A stretch of 56,596 bases of DNA from Pleurotus djamor (GCA_029747585.1 JAPEVF010000271.1:1-56596); one strand, 5' to 3'. Positions 24,463 to 37,542 are shown, counted from the stretch's first letter. The notes: generated from the sequence alone by a model not told the origin. Numbers and translations are program-made.

Positions 24463-26811
24463 ATGTCTGATACAGCTCGTCAATACTCGGCGCAGGACGT
24501 ACGCACCTCGCACTCGGACGTAGAGGCCGAGAAGATAGCTCAACCGTTGGAAATATCGACATTGGAGGAGAAAGCGCTTGTTCGCAAGTTAGATCGGCGT
24601 ATCCTTCCTCTGACTTGCCTGCTCTATCTCTTTTCTTGTTAGTACCTTTCCCCTCGCCTTTTCATTTCCGCTCCGTCTAATGTATGTGTAGACCTGGATC
24701 GTAGTGGTCTTGGGAATGCTCGTTTACAAGGCTTGCCTGAGGATGTCCTCGGCGGTGACCCTTCAGGAGTCTTATTCGACTGGGTGAATTCCGCTTTCTA
24801 TTTCTCATATGTAAGCCGCCGCACAGCTTTATCTGCGTAATAACACCGACTATGGTATACGATAGATCCTCTTTCACATCCCCACAACCGTTGCTTTCAA
24901 GCTTGTCCCTCCACGTCTATGGATGGCATCGATCGCAGTTGGTTGGGGCTTGTCATCGGCATTGATGGTCAGAATCCTATGTCTCTAAATAAACCCATTT
25001 AACACCCATTTAACGCCCATGGTTTATAGTCTACCGGATATAATTTTGGCGGCCTCATAACGGCTCGTCTATTTTTGGGTGTCTTTGAGGGCGCGCTGGG
25101 GACCACTATCCCTTTATACATCTGTGGGTCTCTCGCGTTCGCCAGGACGCCCATGAAGTCATGTAATCTATCTAGCATTCTTCTACACAAAATCCGAGCT
25201 GGGTGTGCGCATGGCGTATTGGTTTGGCTTTGGTACTGTCGCTGGTGCTTTCGGTGGTCTCATTGCCTTTGGTATCCAACATGTCCATGCTACCATAGCA
25301 AGCTGGCGACTTTTATTCATCGTGGAGGTACCGACTTGCCTATGGGTAGGGACACATCTCACATCCTTTGTAGGGGGTCCCAACGATGCTATTTGGGGTC
25401 TTGATCATGTTCCTCCTCCCGAATCGACCAGAGTCTACCACATTCTTCAACGAAGATGAACGGCGAATTGCCATCGCACGTATGAATAGATCGACCAGCA
25501 GTGACATCGGTGCTACACTGAACAAAGGTGCGAATATATGGACAACACCCATCATTGTCGCTCATACACGACTTAGCTCATATTGGCGCTGCTTTTCGCG
25601 ACTGGAGGGTAATTCACCACACATCACTGCTAGCTTATGCACTTTGACCTTGTAACCCACCAGGTATACACCGCCGGTGTCGCCCTCTTTGGACTCAACT
25701 GTGCTCTCGCGACCATCTCGGCTTTCCTACCAACCATCATCCAAACCTTTGGGCATTGTATGGCTTGATCGCTGATCATTTCTGATGGCTGACTTTGTCG
25801 AAAAGCCGCCGCGATAACACAGCTCCTGACAGTTCCTCCGTATGCCGTTGCCGCCGTCGTTCTTCTCTCTTCTTCATACGCATCGGACAAACTGCAAACT
25901 CGTGGGATATTTCTGGCCTTTGCCAGCTGTGTCGGCGGCATTGGATATCTGTGCGTTTCCTTTGCCCCAAGACTGAGGTCCCTCGCCTCGGAGTCTGAAA
26001 CCTCATTACGCAGTCTCCTCCTCATGGTCACGTCGAACCAGCAAGTTCGCTATTTTGCGACCTTCTGCGTCACAAGTGGCACTTATACTACCATTGGAAT
26101 AGCCCTTGCTTGGAGTGCGTCTCATTCACTTCTTTGCGTCCGTCAAACTCAAGTTTCGTAGTCGCGCACAACCTAGGATCTGAGACTAAGAAGGCTACAG
26201 GGATGCCTATCGCCGTAGTGATGGGACATTCTGGTAGCATCCTTGGTTCCCACATCTTCCCTAAATCGGAAGGACCTCACTACATGTACGATCTCCCCAA
26301 CCAATTTCGCTATGTCGCTGACTTTCTTCACAGCAAAGGCTTCGCCAGTCAGTTCTGGCTTTTCCGTTGCTCTCGTAGTCGCTGACGCATTGCTACAGTC
26401 TGTTGCGCGCTTCAATTCCTCGCTGCGTGCTGCGCGATCATCTTGACCGTGAGCGTTCTCGACCCCATCGTCTCAGTCAAACTCATCGCCTCTAGATTTC
26501 ATATCGTCTAGAGAACGCGAGAAGAGACCAAAAGTATGGTGTGGCATATCCCGACGCTAAGGTCGATACAACGCAGCTGGCTGATAAGGTAAGTGGCCGT
26601 GGCTTACAGCTCTTTGCGGAACCGAGGGCGCGAGCCCGATTTTTTTTTTCACACAAGATTTCCAACTACATAACGGACGCAGCCTCCTACGAGCGCATTT
26701 CTCGGCGTATGGACTCGGTTCGGGCTCGGTTCCGCAAAGAGCTGTAAAGTAGATCTGACTGCTCATCAGTGATCGGATTTCTAGGCACCTATGTTTCGTT
26801 ATGTACCATAG
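24463..26811 (+). CDS. MFS transporter, anion:cation symporter (DAL5/TNA1-like), copy 2
   Basis: Tandem paralogue of copy 1, with the same intron positions. The start MSDTARQYSAQDVRT is at 24463. The segment ALVRKLDRRILPL is followed by the intron 1 donor GTTAGT and YLDRSGLGNARLQGLPED. Further motifs are GLITARLFLGVFEGALG, YWFGFGTVAGAFGGL, FLLPNRPEST, LTVPPYAVAAV and VAHNLGSETKKATG. The penultimate exon ends in QLADK and the last exon is APMFRYVP with the stop at 26809-26811. No disabling change seen. The last intron (donor about 26589, acceptor about 26784) is enlarged to about 200 nt by a small inverted-repeat element; in copy 1 the same intron is about 54 nt. The product should be an organic-anion or vitamin importer; substrate unknown. 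Confidence 0.91.
26604..26747. mobile_element. MITE-like inverted-repeat element in the last intron of MFS 2
   Basis: A 144-bp insertion bounded by a perfect 23-bp terminal inverted repeat (26604-26626, beginning TTACAGCTCTTTGCGG, and 26725-26747). The interior holds a 10-T run and no ORF. Relative to the homologous intron of copy 1 this stretch is extra. If the outermost TA is counted as flank, the target duplication would be TA, as for Tc1/mariner-derived elements. It leaves the splice sites intact. Family assignment is inference. Confidence 0.75.
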
Positions 26812-27472
26812 ATGAATGGAATGCACCATGTTATGTAGGGAGCTCCAACATGAAGCATTGTTCTGATGCGTATTATCGTTCCTGTTTGGATCAAGATGGG
26901 CAACGGCAGTTTCTAGGTAAGGTTCCTTTCAGTGGAAAGTGTGTATGGCTGGCTGATATGCTTACTCTTCTATCGCCAGGCGGTTACTCAAAATAGCCTT
27001 CTCCAGAATCCACTTGAGTATAATCTCGACACCAAACCCGTTGAAACGGCGCGGCTCGGGGCAAGAGTTATAATAATAGAATACCTGCTAATTGTATGTG
27101 TTCTTCTCCCAGGTACTAGGCCATACCTCAGTTATCTGACACACAAGGTCTCGTTCGATATCTTCCCGCCAACTACGTTCCTCAGTAAGCCCAATCCGCG
27201 GTCGCTGTCTTCAGTCTAAAACTGTTTCCCGTCCCCAAGGTTCCACGCAAAGGATTCTATTGCCACGCCATCATTGGCACTTACAGAACCTGTCCGGTGA
27301 CTCTGCGGTAGGGACTGATCTGAGCTATGTATGGTCCGCCTCTGGGAATCTATGGCTCTCGTTGGCTACAAATACAAACGTGCCATAGCTTCTGAATCCC
27401 TCGGGGAGCTTTTCAGCTTTCCTTGTCCCATCTCTACTTACAGCTCCCTTCCCTCTCTATTGAACAGTGAAG
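26812..27472. other. Intergenic region between MFS 2 and MFS 3
   Basis: 661 bp. It should contain the 3' end of copy 2 and the promoter of copy 3. It does not resemble the promoter modules of copies 1 and 2, which fits copy 3 being the older paralogue. Nothing else recognised. Confidence 0.45.
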
Positions 27473-29750
27473 ATGTCGACGGAGGGCCGCGAATCCAAGG
27501 AATTCGTGGAAGTTAAAACAGGCTCCGAAGCGGGTAGCATCCTGGATCAACCCGGGATTTCTCCTGCAGAACGTGCTCTCGTTCGCAAGTTGGACAAGCG
27601 TATAATGCCAATTTTGTGTGCTCTTTACCTGTTTGCTTGTTCGTAGCTCCATCGTCCAAACAACCCTACAGTTGATGTCTAACTGCCTTCCAGATTTGGA
27701 CAGAAGCAATCTGGGAAATGCTCGTCTTCAAGGTCTTCCCGAAGATGCTCTTGGAGGCGATCCCACAGGCGTATCATTTGACTGGGTGACATCGGCATTC
27801 TACTTCGCCTACGTACGCTCATCTTCGCGTTTCTTTCCTTATGAGAGGATACCCGGATGCTAACTACTCACGGCTCCATGTTTAGATCCTCTGTCAAATA
27901 CCCGCTTCAATCACATCAAAGCTGTATCAACCTCGTATCTGGATAGCCATGGCTGCCATTGGTTGGGGAACCTCCGCGACTCTCATGGTACGCTAGCTTC
28001 TCCCTTTGATTTCCCCTTTCGCGCTAACTCTTGCTTCGTCCATCTAGTCCACCGGTTTCAATATAGGTGGACTCATTGCTTGCAGACTATTCGTAGGGGT
28101 GTTTGAAGCAGGATTCGGGCCAGCCATCCCACTTTATTTCTGTACGTGCCTCACTCTGTAGCCTATCTCCCGATCTTGAAGTTAATATTCGAGTCTAGCG
28201 TTCTTTTACACCCGACAGGAAATTGGTCTTCGCATGGCAATTTGGTTCGGCTTCGCCACTGTCGCTGGCGCCTTTGGAGGGCTCATCGCTTTTGGAATCC
28301 AACATGCCTCAATTCCGTTCAAGCCATGGAGGCTTTTGTTCGCCGTCGAAGTACGACAAATGCTACGTTTTCAGGCCTTGACTGATTTCCCCGGTTTGAT
28401 GTAGGGAATTCCTCCCATTTTACTGGGCCTTCTGACTCTCGTCCTACTCCCAAATCGTCCGGAGTCCACTACCTTCTTCAATGAGGACGAGAGAAGGATA
28501 GCCATAGCCAGAATGAACAGGGCAACCAGTGGGGACATTGGTGCAACTATCAACCGAGGTAAGCTGTATAGCACGTCCGTATAACTCAACATCGCATCAA
28601 CTCATTACCTTCGCTCGTTGTGAAGCTCACATCAAGGCAGCCTTCCTGGATTGGAGGGTAAGCGCAAGCGCTCGGCTGTCACCTTGCTTCCGTTCCTACA
28701 ATGGTGGTCTAGATCTATGTCGGCGGATTGATCTATCTTGGAGTCAATTGCGCTCTTGCATCTATTGGTGCGTTTTTGCCTACGATAATCCAGACGTTTG
28801 GAAACTGTGAGTTGCGCAATACTTCTCATCGTCGCGTTTGACCCAATCATAACTTCTCTTTCTTAGCCCCTGCTATCACGCAATTGCTTACCGTTCCTCC
28901 ATATGCGGTCGCTGGTCTTGCTCTTGTTTCGCTATCTTTCGCATCTGATAGACTGCAAAGTCGGGGTATCTTCATGGCTCTTGGTAGCTTCATCGGCGCT
29001 ATTGGCTACCTGTCAGTGTCGCACTCGAAGACATCAGAATCTGTGACTCATACACTCGCCACCTTTTAGCCTACTAATACTTTTCCCTCTCAATATTCCC
29101 GTCCGCTACTTCGCCACCTTTTGTATCACGAGCGGTACATATACGACCATCGGTCTTATCATGGCTTGGTGTAAGTCGTCTCTCCACCTCTTGAATTGAT
29201 TAATTCCACCATACTATCAGTCGCACATAATCTTGGGTCGGAAACCAAGAGGGCTACAGGTATACCTATGTTCATGGCCATTGGACAATGCGGGAGTGTT
29301 CTTGGCTCGCACATCTTCCCGAAGACCCAAGGTCCTCGATACGTGTAGGTACTTCGGACATATGTATCTTCCTTCAGCTCGTTCATACATTTGCACTCAG
29401 ACAAGGGTTTGCAGGTAAGCCCTTAAAACATTATCTTGCACTCGTCGTCCACCTGATGAGCTTGCGCAGTGAGCTGTGCCATGGAATTTATGGCTGCGAT
29501 CTGCTCCATAATACTTTCAGTGAGTGAATCATCCGCTCTTAAATTGAGCAGTTCGTAATAGGTTCCTAGCTATCTTATCGAAAGGATAATGCCTGGCGAG
29601 ACAAGACATACGGTGTCCCATCGCCGTTTGAGAAGGTGGATACGCATGAGTTGGCAGATAAAGTGCGTATTCCATTTTCATCCTCATCATTTAAGCTCAA
29701 TCTAACGAAGAACTTGTGTGTAGGCACCTTCTTTCCGTTATTTACCGTAG
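27473..29750 (+). CDS. MFS transporter, anion:cation symporter (DAL5/TNA1-like), copy 3
   Basis: Third, more diverged tandem member. The start MSTEGRESKEFVEVKTGSE is at 27473. The segment ALVRKLDKRIMPI is followed by the intron 1 donor GTTCGT, as in copy 1, and YLDRSNLGNARLQGLPED. Next come STGFNIGGLIACRLFVG, IWFGFATVAGAFGGL, FLLPNRP-like LLPNRPESTTF, LTVPPYAVAGL and VAHNLGSETKRATG. The penultimate exon ends in ELADK and the last exon encodes APSFRYLP with the stop at 29748-29750. Twelve-span MFS architecture, soluble ends, no frame breaks seen. Intron positions equal those of copies 1 and 2, so all three arose by local duplication. Substrate cannot be told from sequence; the nearest characterised types carry allantoate, nicotinate, pantothenate or similar anions. 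Confidence 0.91.
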
Positions 29751-30007
29751 CTACCTCTGTCATCGTACACATTCGCGTCCATAGGGGAAGACCCTGGATT
29801 TCTCACAATCAATGATTACGTAATCAATGTGGACTTCAAAATTTCTGTAAAAGTCATGATTTCTTGTTTTTGTCCTTCCCCCATCATCACTGTTCGCCGC
29901 GAGGCGTCGGCGACGACGACGACGAGCTCAGGTCTCAGCATTTCCCCCTTGTTTTCCTTTTGATTTCTTGATTTTACGGTCTCCCCCTCCGCTAATCCAG
30001 CCTCAAG

Positions 30008-32690
30008 ATGACTGAGTACGACGGACCCCATCCTCATCCTTACCTCCACGAACCATTGCTTTATATCACGAATGTTCCGTCCTATGTTACCGATGACAAT
30101 ATCGCCCTGGCCTTCGCGACTTGTGGGCCATTCAGACCCAAGATCCCTCGCGACACTTCGGCTCAAATGCTTTCTGGAACCGTGGAATTCAAATTCCAAG
30201 AGAAAGGTTTGACATCTTGCGATCTTCATGAGATAGTAAAGATTTATCAATCGTGCTCAACTCAGCCGAGAAAGCGTTAGCCACGTTGCAGTCGCGAGCC
30301 ATACCAGGCCTGCAGCAGCATGTGCCTCTCGTGTTGTCACCTTATCCGCCTACAAATCCACCGACACCCCTCCCGCCACCCTCGGCCATACCGCGTCTCG
30401 TGAAACATCTTCCTCCCGGTTACACTGATTCTCAACTGTATGACCTTTTCCGAGCCTTTGGCGCGCTTGCTTCAGCACGCACCCAGGCCCAGTTTGGCCC
30501 CGACACGGGTATCGTGGAGTTTTGGAATGAGGACGATGCGAAGCAGGCTGAAGATGCGTTGCACTGTGCGGAGGTTGATGGGCAGAATATTGCGGTGCAA
30601 CTATATCAACCACGGAGGACCAGCACGTCAACCGAGTTCAGCCCTAATGCGCCTGCCTTTGTCCCCGCAACATCCATGTATCCTTATACCTACTCGCCAC
30701 CCCGAGCAAGCCCGTACCGTTCGCCTGCTCAGCCTCCCTTTATACACGGTCCTGGGCAGCAAGTTCAACTTGCTCCCTCGGCAGGACCTGGTTCGACGAG
30801 CCACAGTGGTCTGATTGACCCATGTAACCTCTTCTGCAAGAACCTTGATCCTGACCTCGATTCGAATAGTCTTTTCAGCCATTTCCGTCAGGCAGGTGCA
30901 CGCTTAGTCCCTTTTGAACGCCTTATCTGATTATGATTATGGACTACAGTTCGGTCAAATCGTCAGTGCTCGTGTGATGCGAAATGAAAACGGAGAGAGT
31001 CGTGGTTTCGGCTTCGTTTCTTATCAAACCCCAGAACAAGGTACGCAGAGCAATTACCTCGTCCATGTCTCAGTGATTTACTTGCTCTAGCTTCCGCTGC
31101 GTTGCATGCAATGAACGGCACGATAATCGGAAATAAACAGATCGTCGTCCGTCTCCATGAACCCAAGCAACTTCGTCAAGAGAAACTTGCTCAGCGCTTT
31201 GGTCATAATGGTCATCCTCGAAGCGCTAGTGGAGCAACTAGTCCGACACTCAGTGAAGGTGGCGAGAGCTACGCCGCTGGATGGGGCAGTCCTCGTCACC
31301 ACGCGTCTCCCCTTGGTTCTCCTCGAGCTAGTTTATATGAACGGCCTGATAGAGGCCGCCGTGGTTCCGGCAGTTATTACAATGTAAGGTCCACCCTAAC
31401 CCTTGGATCGGAAGGTTCGCTCACAACCATACAGGCTGCTCTCCAAGGCACATTAAATCTACCCATGCGGTATGACGACCTGTCAACTTTGTCTCCCGTC
31501 GTTCGCAAAGAGGTCCTCACGGGAGAACTGAGTCGACGCGTCAAGAGCCTTAACCTTGTTCCTTCATCTGAAATCGAAGCAGTGGTAGACTCGCTGGTGG
31601 CTATGTCACTTAGCGAGGTCGTTCAGTGCATTGAGAACAACGACAAGCTTGCGGATCATGTTCAGCACGTTACTGATAGACTTGCGCCTCCAAAATCATC
31701 GCCAGAAAAATCTCCTTCACCGTCTATCTCCCAGGACTCTCACCTATTAGATCCATCCGCCGCTGCTACTGCCAGCGCGCCTGAGCATCCCTCGACACCC
31801 ATTTCTGTCAATGCATCCCTCTCAACACCACCTCGCACTTCATCACCGTCCGGTTCAGTGCCTCCTACTTCTGAACGCGATCGTATGGCTGCTGCTATCA
31901 ACAAGCTCGAATCATCGCGTCAGTCCGAACTGACCAATCTACTCATGAGCCTCCCCAAACGTGAACGTGCGCTGTGCCTGTTCAACATCGAGGTTCTTCG
32001 CGCCAAGCTGGCTGATGCAAAGATGGTTCTCGAAAGTGAATCAGACGATGAAAACAAGGCGGAAACCCAATCGACGAAGTCTGCCCCTTCTGCCCCGCCT
32101 ATGACTCCTCAGACCAAGAAGACGACGACGAGCAAGGTCGTCGACTCTCCGCAGACACCCGACCTCTCTTCTCGTGGTCCGAGTGCCGCTTCGTCTCCAT
32201 TACCTAGTACCCCTGGTGGAGGAATCACATATACTATCGCGTCTTTGGCCAAATTACCAGCTGCGGAAATTATCCGGGTGGCGAACTCCTCGTCTAGTGC
32301 CAACCTGGGCCTCCCCAAAGCTGACCCCCTCGTTACGCAAGGTACGGATGAATTTATCGATGGTTTGCTGGATAAGCCTGTGCAAGTTCAGAAGCAACAA
32401 CTTGGCGACAAATTGTACGTTCGCCCTTCGGTTCCCAGTTGCCGTTCTGAAGTTCATAAATCTCTATTTATAGGTTCAAGGTCGTGAAATCATTCGGCTT
32501 CAAAGGAGCTGTACGTTCATTCCTGGTTCTTTCTTTCCTCCGATCAGTACCCTCATTGTTCTTCCTCTTCCAGCCCAAAGTCACGATTGCCCTGTTGGAC
32601 CAAGAGGATTTGCGTGCCCTTGCCCACTTGATGAACAGTTACCCCAGTGTCTTGAGGGAGAAAGTGCAAGGCATTCTCCCCGCAAAATAG
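30008..32690 (+). CDS. RNA-binding protein with three RRMs and MLLE-like domains (Rrm4-like)
   Basis: The ATG at 30008 opens MTEYDGPHPHPYLHEP. RRM1 begins LLYITNVPSYVTDDNI; RRM2 spans PRLVKHLPPGYTDSQLYDLF to QNIAVQLY; RRM3 has RNP2 LFCKNL and RNP1 SRGFGFVSY, ending VRLHEPKQLRQEKLAQRFG. After a low-complexity linker come three stretches that read like PABC/MLLE helices: GELSRRVKSLN...AMSLSEVVQCIENNDKL (about 31520-31650), INKLESSRQSELTNLLMSL (about 31900-31960), and LGDKLFKVVKSFGFKGAP joined by an intron to KVTIALLDQEDLRALAHLM near the C-terminus. This order (three RRMs, then MLLE-type modules, the last at the very end) is that of Ustilago maydis Rrm4, the adaptor that carries mRNAs and ribosomes on moving endosomes. 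It is not a canonical Pab1, which has four RRMs. The RRM calls are firm; the first two MLLE calls and the Rrm4 orthology are inference. Confidence 0.82.
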
Positions 32691-33876
32691 TATCTCGTTC
32701 GCCTAATATACACTACGCAACTCCTGTTTTTCTCTCTCTCATTCTTGGTTTACCCTTGTCCCTTCAGATTCTCTGATCGTCAAACCTCTTTCCTGCTGTC
32801 GTCACTACTCGTCGTTCGTTACCATTTACATCTCAAAGGAGAAATTTGCATAATTCGCCGTCTACATGGCGAAGCCGATCTGCACATATAGTATCATACT
32901 ATACCCAACGGCCTATAAGCTGGGGCTTTACATACACAATCGCTTCTTCATCCACCCATACACTATCCTCCTCGCAATTTGCTCGAGCTTACAGTCATCC
33001 CGCCTCTTCCATTGTCCCCATTCACTTCATTGTCCGCACCTTTTACGATACTGTGATGAATTTTCCCTTTTTTTCTTTGATTAAATACTGGGTGTATACC
33101 TCGTTGAAGCCTAACCATCTTTTCCATACATCACCCAATAGGCTTCCACCAAACATCGATCACCCGTTGAGGAACATCGAGCAGTGTTGGAGAGCGCTAT
33201 TTATCCATGATGTCCTTCAGACGTTCCGATCTGGCAAGGGGTTTGCCTGCATCAGGATATCGATGATGGATGCCCGAGCGAAGTACCAAATGCCCGTCGG
33301 CTTGATCAATTCCCTAGTTTCGGCGGCGCGTTTTGGAAGTCCAAGTGGCATTTATCAATGTGTGCATATGTATCATCTCTTCCAACGTACTTCAAAGCAC
33401 CTACCTTATGGGCTGCTTTGAGATATAGAACGTCCCTTGTCATCTTTGAGTGATATGAATTTTACCCTATTAGATGGTGGCCATCTGCTTTAGTGTTACA
33501 TCGATATGAATGGTCTATCTTCTCGTTGACTTCTCTCTTCTCTATAGAGACATCTTCTTGCAGAATAGAGTAGGGGGGTCCCGGAAGCCATTGTTTCCGA
33601 GTCAAAGTTCTCGATGAAGGCTGACGATCGCTCAATTTTGCTACACGAACTCTCAGCCTGAGAATAAAGGCGGTTTTTGGACGCATTTCATTCAGCTTCT
33701 ATCAGGAGCAGGTACTTTTAACTTCAATGTGTCTTCGTCTAGGCCAAACAAAGCTTGAATTGCCTTTATTCCGTCATGATGTATGATGGTCCGATGATTG
33801 CAAGGAACGAACTTCTCCCTTTGATAAGTGTCGTATGGCGAACTGCGCGAGCTTGAGCTTTTGCAATTATGTCGCG

Positions 33877-34070
33877 TCATCAGCGGATATTCTCAGATAA
33901 GATAGACTTGAAGGACGCACTCGTCCAAGACGAAACAAATCGCGACGAGATTCCCCTATTTCTCTCCTCAGGGACCTGAGGCCACGACTTCTCCTACTTA
34001 GCTCGAGTCCTAGCCAGCTCAGAATGGGCGTGGTCGTATCTAGTCCGCTCAGTCATCAGCGGATATTCTC
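33877..34070. repeat. Pair of 18-bp direct repeats
   Basis: TCATCAGCGGATATTCTC at 33877-33894 and again at 34053-34070, same orientation, 158 bp between them, upstream of the I66-like gene. Could be footprints of a tandem duplication or paired regulatory sites; nothing in the sequence decides. Confidence 0.6.
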
Positions 34071-34295
34071 TAATCGGTTTCTGTTCGGGACTTTGCATAC
34101 TATTATAGGCGTATTCTTATTCTTGGTAACGGCACCCCTGAGAAAGTATTGCTCTTTCTTGATGCCATCCCATGAGGATGCTAGGATGCTGTCATCTTTG
34201 GGTGGCGGGCGTTGTGCTGCGTTGATTAATGATCCTGAAGGAACTGAGGGACCTTGGCCCGTGGCTCAACCCCATATAGGCCTCGTGGAACTGTT

Positions 34296-34302
34296 TATAT
34301 AG
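34296..34302 (+). promoter_or_regulatory. TATA box of the I66-like inhibitor gene
   Basis: TATATAG about 55 bp before the start at 34358, well placed for a core promoter. Confidence 0.5.
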
Positions 34303-34357
34303 CTGCGTTCTCGACGTTCACTTTCCCCAGCTTCAACTCCCCAAATTCTCTATCAGC

Positions 34358-34992
34358 ATGCACTTCAAGACTGGCACCTACAGGATACTCTCCGCTGCTA
34401 ACACCCAGCCGGTTGGCCTCTCAGAGGAATTGTCAACCTACCCAGTAGGAATTACGTGCCTCCCAGTGGAATCCAAGGAGATTGTAAGTCGGGTTTTATG
34501 AAGGCATTCTGTAGACCGATTAGCTGACGAAAACGTCTTAGTGGAAAGTCGAGCGCATTGACCATGATCGCTACACTTTTGTGATTGCAGGGACACACGC
34601 CGGTGTCCTTGAAGACAAACTCTTTGCCTTCCCAGACCCAGTCAAAGTGGCCGTGGATCGCTTGCAGTGGTTGATTGAAGCCCACGCTCGGCATCCTGGG
34701 CTTTGCACGTAGGTCATCCAGCTCTTGATACAAAACCATGCTGAAATTGTCATTATTACTTCCGTCTTGATAGGATCACATCTGTCTCTGACCCTTCCAG
34801 TGGTTGGGTCTTATCCTATAACGATTCTGGAGATCATGTTGTAGGTTGAAAGACTCTTGCCCTTCCTCTGAGTTATTGAAGGACGCCTAGGTCGACGTCA
34901 AGCCATTAATAGTCGGTGAATCGTCGCCCCCATATTACCCTAAAGGCGAACTCTGGAAGTTAGAGCTCGTCACTGAGGATGGACAGGCTTGA
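34358..34992 (+). CDS. Small beta-trefoil protease-inhibitor-like protein (family I66 type)
   Basis: Four exons joined in phase give about 145 residues with no signal peptide. Exon 1 reads MHFKTGTYRILSAANTQPVG and ends ESKEI; exon 2 starts WKVERIDHDRYTFVIAGTH and contains VLEDKLFAFPDP; exon 3 is ITSVSDPSSGWVLSYNDSG; exon 4 has VKPLIVGESSPPYYPKGELW, ends TEDGQA and stops at 34990-34992. The pattern (GTYRI opening, WxVE, KLFAF, GWVL, PLIVGxSxPPxYP near the end) fits the mushroom serine-protease inhibitors of MEROPS family I66 (cospin type), cytosolic beta-trefoil proteins often thought to be defensive or developmental. Reactive-site residue and target protease cannot be told from this. A strong TATA box precedes it. 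Confidence 0.78.
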
Positions 34993-36470
34993 GAGGTCGT
35001 CCCTGATACCCCTAGACTACGCCTGCTTCTCGGTCAAAGGCATTTACGGAAGTGTTCAATTTGGCTAGTGTTCGATAACCTTCTGTTCGGTATCCTGGCG
35101 TCCCATGATCAATTCTACTTTAGTTGTCCCTTTCTCGCAGCTGTTCCTGGAACGACTACGACCAATACGCCAGCACCAGATACAATGCACGGCAGTGTGT
35201 TGAGTGCTCTGCTCTATACAAACAGGGGGATGTCATAGCTCTACCGCTGCGAACTTGGGCCTTCCCCATCTCGAGCCTGGAGACGGCTCTTCAGAGAAGT
35301 CCCAATTCAGTATGAGGCTAGTTGAAGCTCATGTATGTCAGAAGCTAGGCTGATAACTGATACTGATGAGCTCCATGATACACACAACTCTTTTATGCGA
35401 CGCAGGGCGCTTTGAGGAGAATGAGCGAGGTCATCCCCCTGAGCCCCTGGCCCTTCAGGCACACTCGGTTCCAGTGTTGGGCTAACCCTGACCGGTTGAC
35501 CCTTCTCTTGGTTGATCTCAACACTGCATACTTCGAACACTGGCTGCGTCATTTTTGAGGGAAAATATAATGGTTTTTATCTCTCAAAGAAGGTGCCAGG
35601 TACTTTCCCGCAGCATGTATTGCTCCGACCTGTCTTCGTAGTAAGTGAGCCTTGGTCGTTCGTAATCCCAAAAGCCTGGGCCTACTCACTACTTGACCTT
35701 TCAAAGACTCGTGCATCACTTACTGACATGTCGTGCTTGCACCGAAATATGCATCATGCATCATGAGGCTTTGACTTCGTTTCGGTCCCATTACCTTACT
35801 CTCCGCACTGACATCGAAGTTCGAAGCAGAGTCACAAAGTGCGGGGTTAATCCCGGCTATGGGACTTTATCGTGGTCAGGATGGAAGCGCTAAGCGATAG
35901 GTACTTATCTAAATTTAAATCACACATTTGGCGCTTTCCAAGAATCTGAACTTTTCTTTGACTTTCCTTTTCCACAGGAATTTGCCTTTAGTCTTCTGAA
36001 AGCTTTATCTCTGATGCTCGCTTCTTGGGTGGAACTACATACGATTGTGGCGGCTTGACTACTGAGCATCGGCCAGACGAAGTGCTCGGTGGATTGGTGT
36101 GGAGCGGTGCCGTAGCTGTCGGTGACTCGCGCGGCAATCTTGGCAAAAGCTCGGTGCAAAGGCTACGTCTCGAGTTCATCGCGAAGGCTACCTCGAAGTA
36201 TAATTCATCGCAAAATCCTCCCTTCTTTGGTGCAATCAGATGGTCTCCCTCCGACTAGACTCCGCCTCGAAGTCATAGCTTGACAGTCTCAGTGCACGCG
36301 TAGATATCTCGGTTTCGTCAATGGTCCACCATCGTGCTGTCTACCTTGCGGATAAATGGTATAGGCTCAACTCTGAGACTTCGTTTCTTCGCGACTGCAC
36401 TATAAAAGTATGTGTTCATCAAGCACTCTGCTAAAGCTAAAACCACTCACTTTTACTTCTCTCAGTCATA
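34993..36470. other. Intergenic region upstream of xylanase A
   Basis: About 1.48 kb. Several short open frames (for example 35512-35766 plus) have no motif or plausible splice partners. The right end is the xylanase A promoter with its TATA box. No repeat or RNA recognised. Confidence 0.45.
36401..36408 (+). promoter_or_regulatory. TATA box of GH11 xylanase A
   Basis: TATAAAAG 63-70 bp before the start at 36471. Confidence 0.55.

Positions 36471-37542
<1,072 letters not shown>

Larger units (their letters stand above)
32691..34357. other. Long intergenic region
   Basis: About 1.67 kb between the RNA-binding gene and the I66-like gene. It includes one long open frame (32846-33421, 191 codons), but it lacks recognisable motifs and begins in a probable 3' UTR, so I do not call it. 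A short direct repeat lies near the right end. No RNA gene recognised. Confidence 0.4.

Noticed and set aside
21641..32690. A polycistronic or secondary-metabolite cluster around the transporters
   Set aside because: No biosynthetic backbone enzyme is nearby and each gene has its own upstream region.
32846..33421. 191-codon open frame on the plus strand
   Set aside because: No motif, no splice-linked extension, and it begins in a likely 3' UTR; rich in Ser/His/Tyr from pyrimidine-rich DNA.
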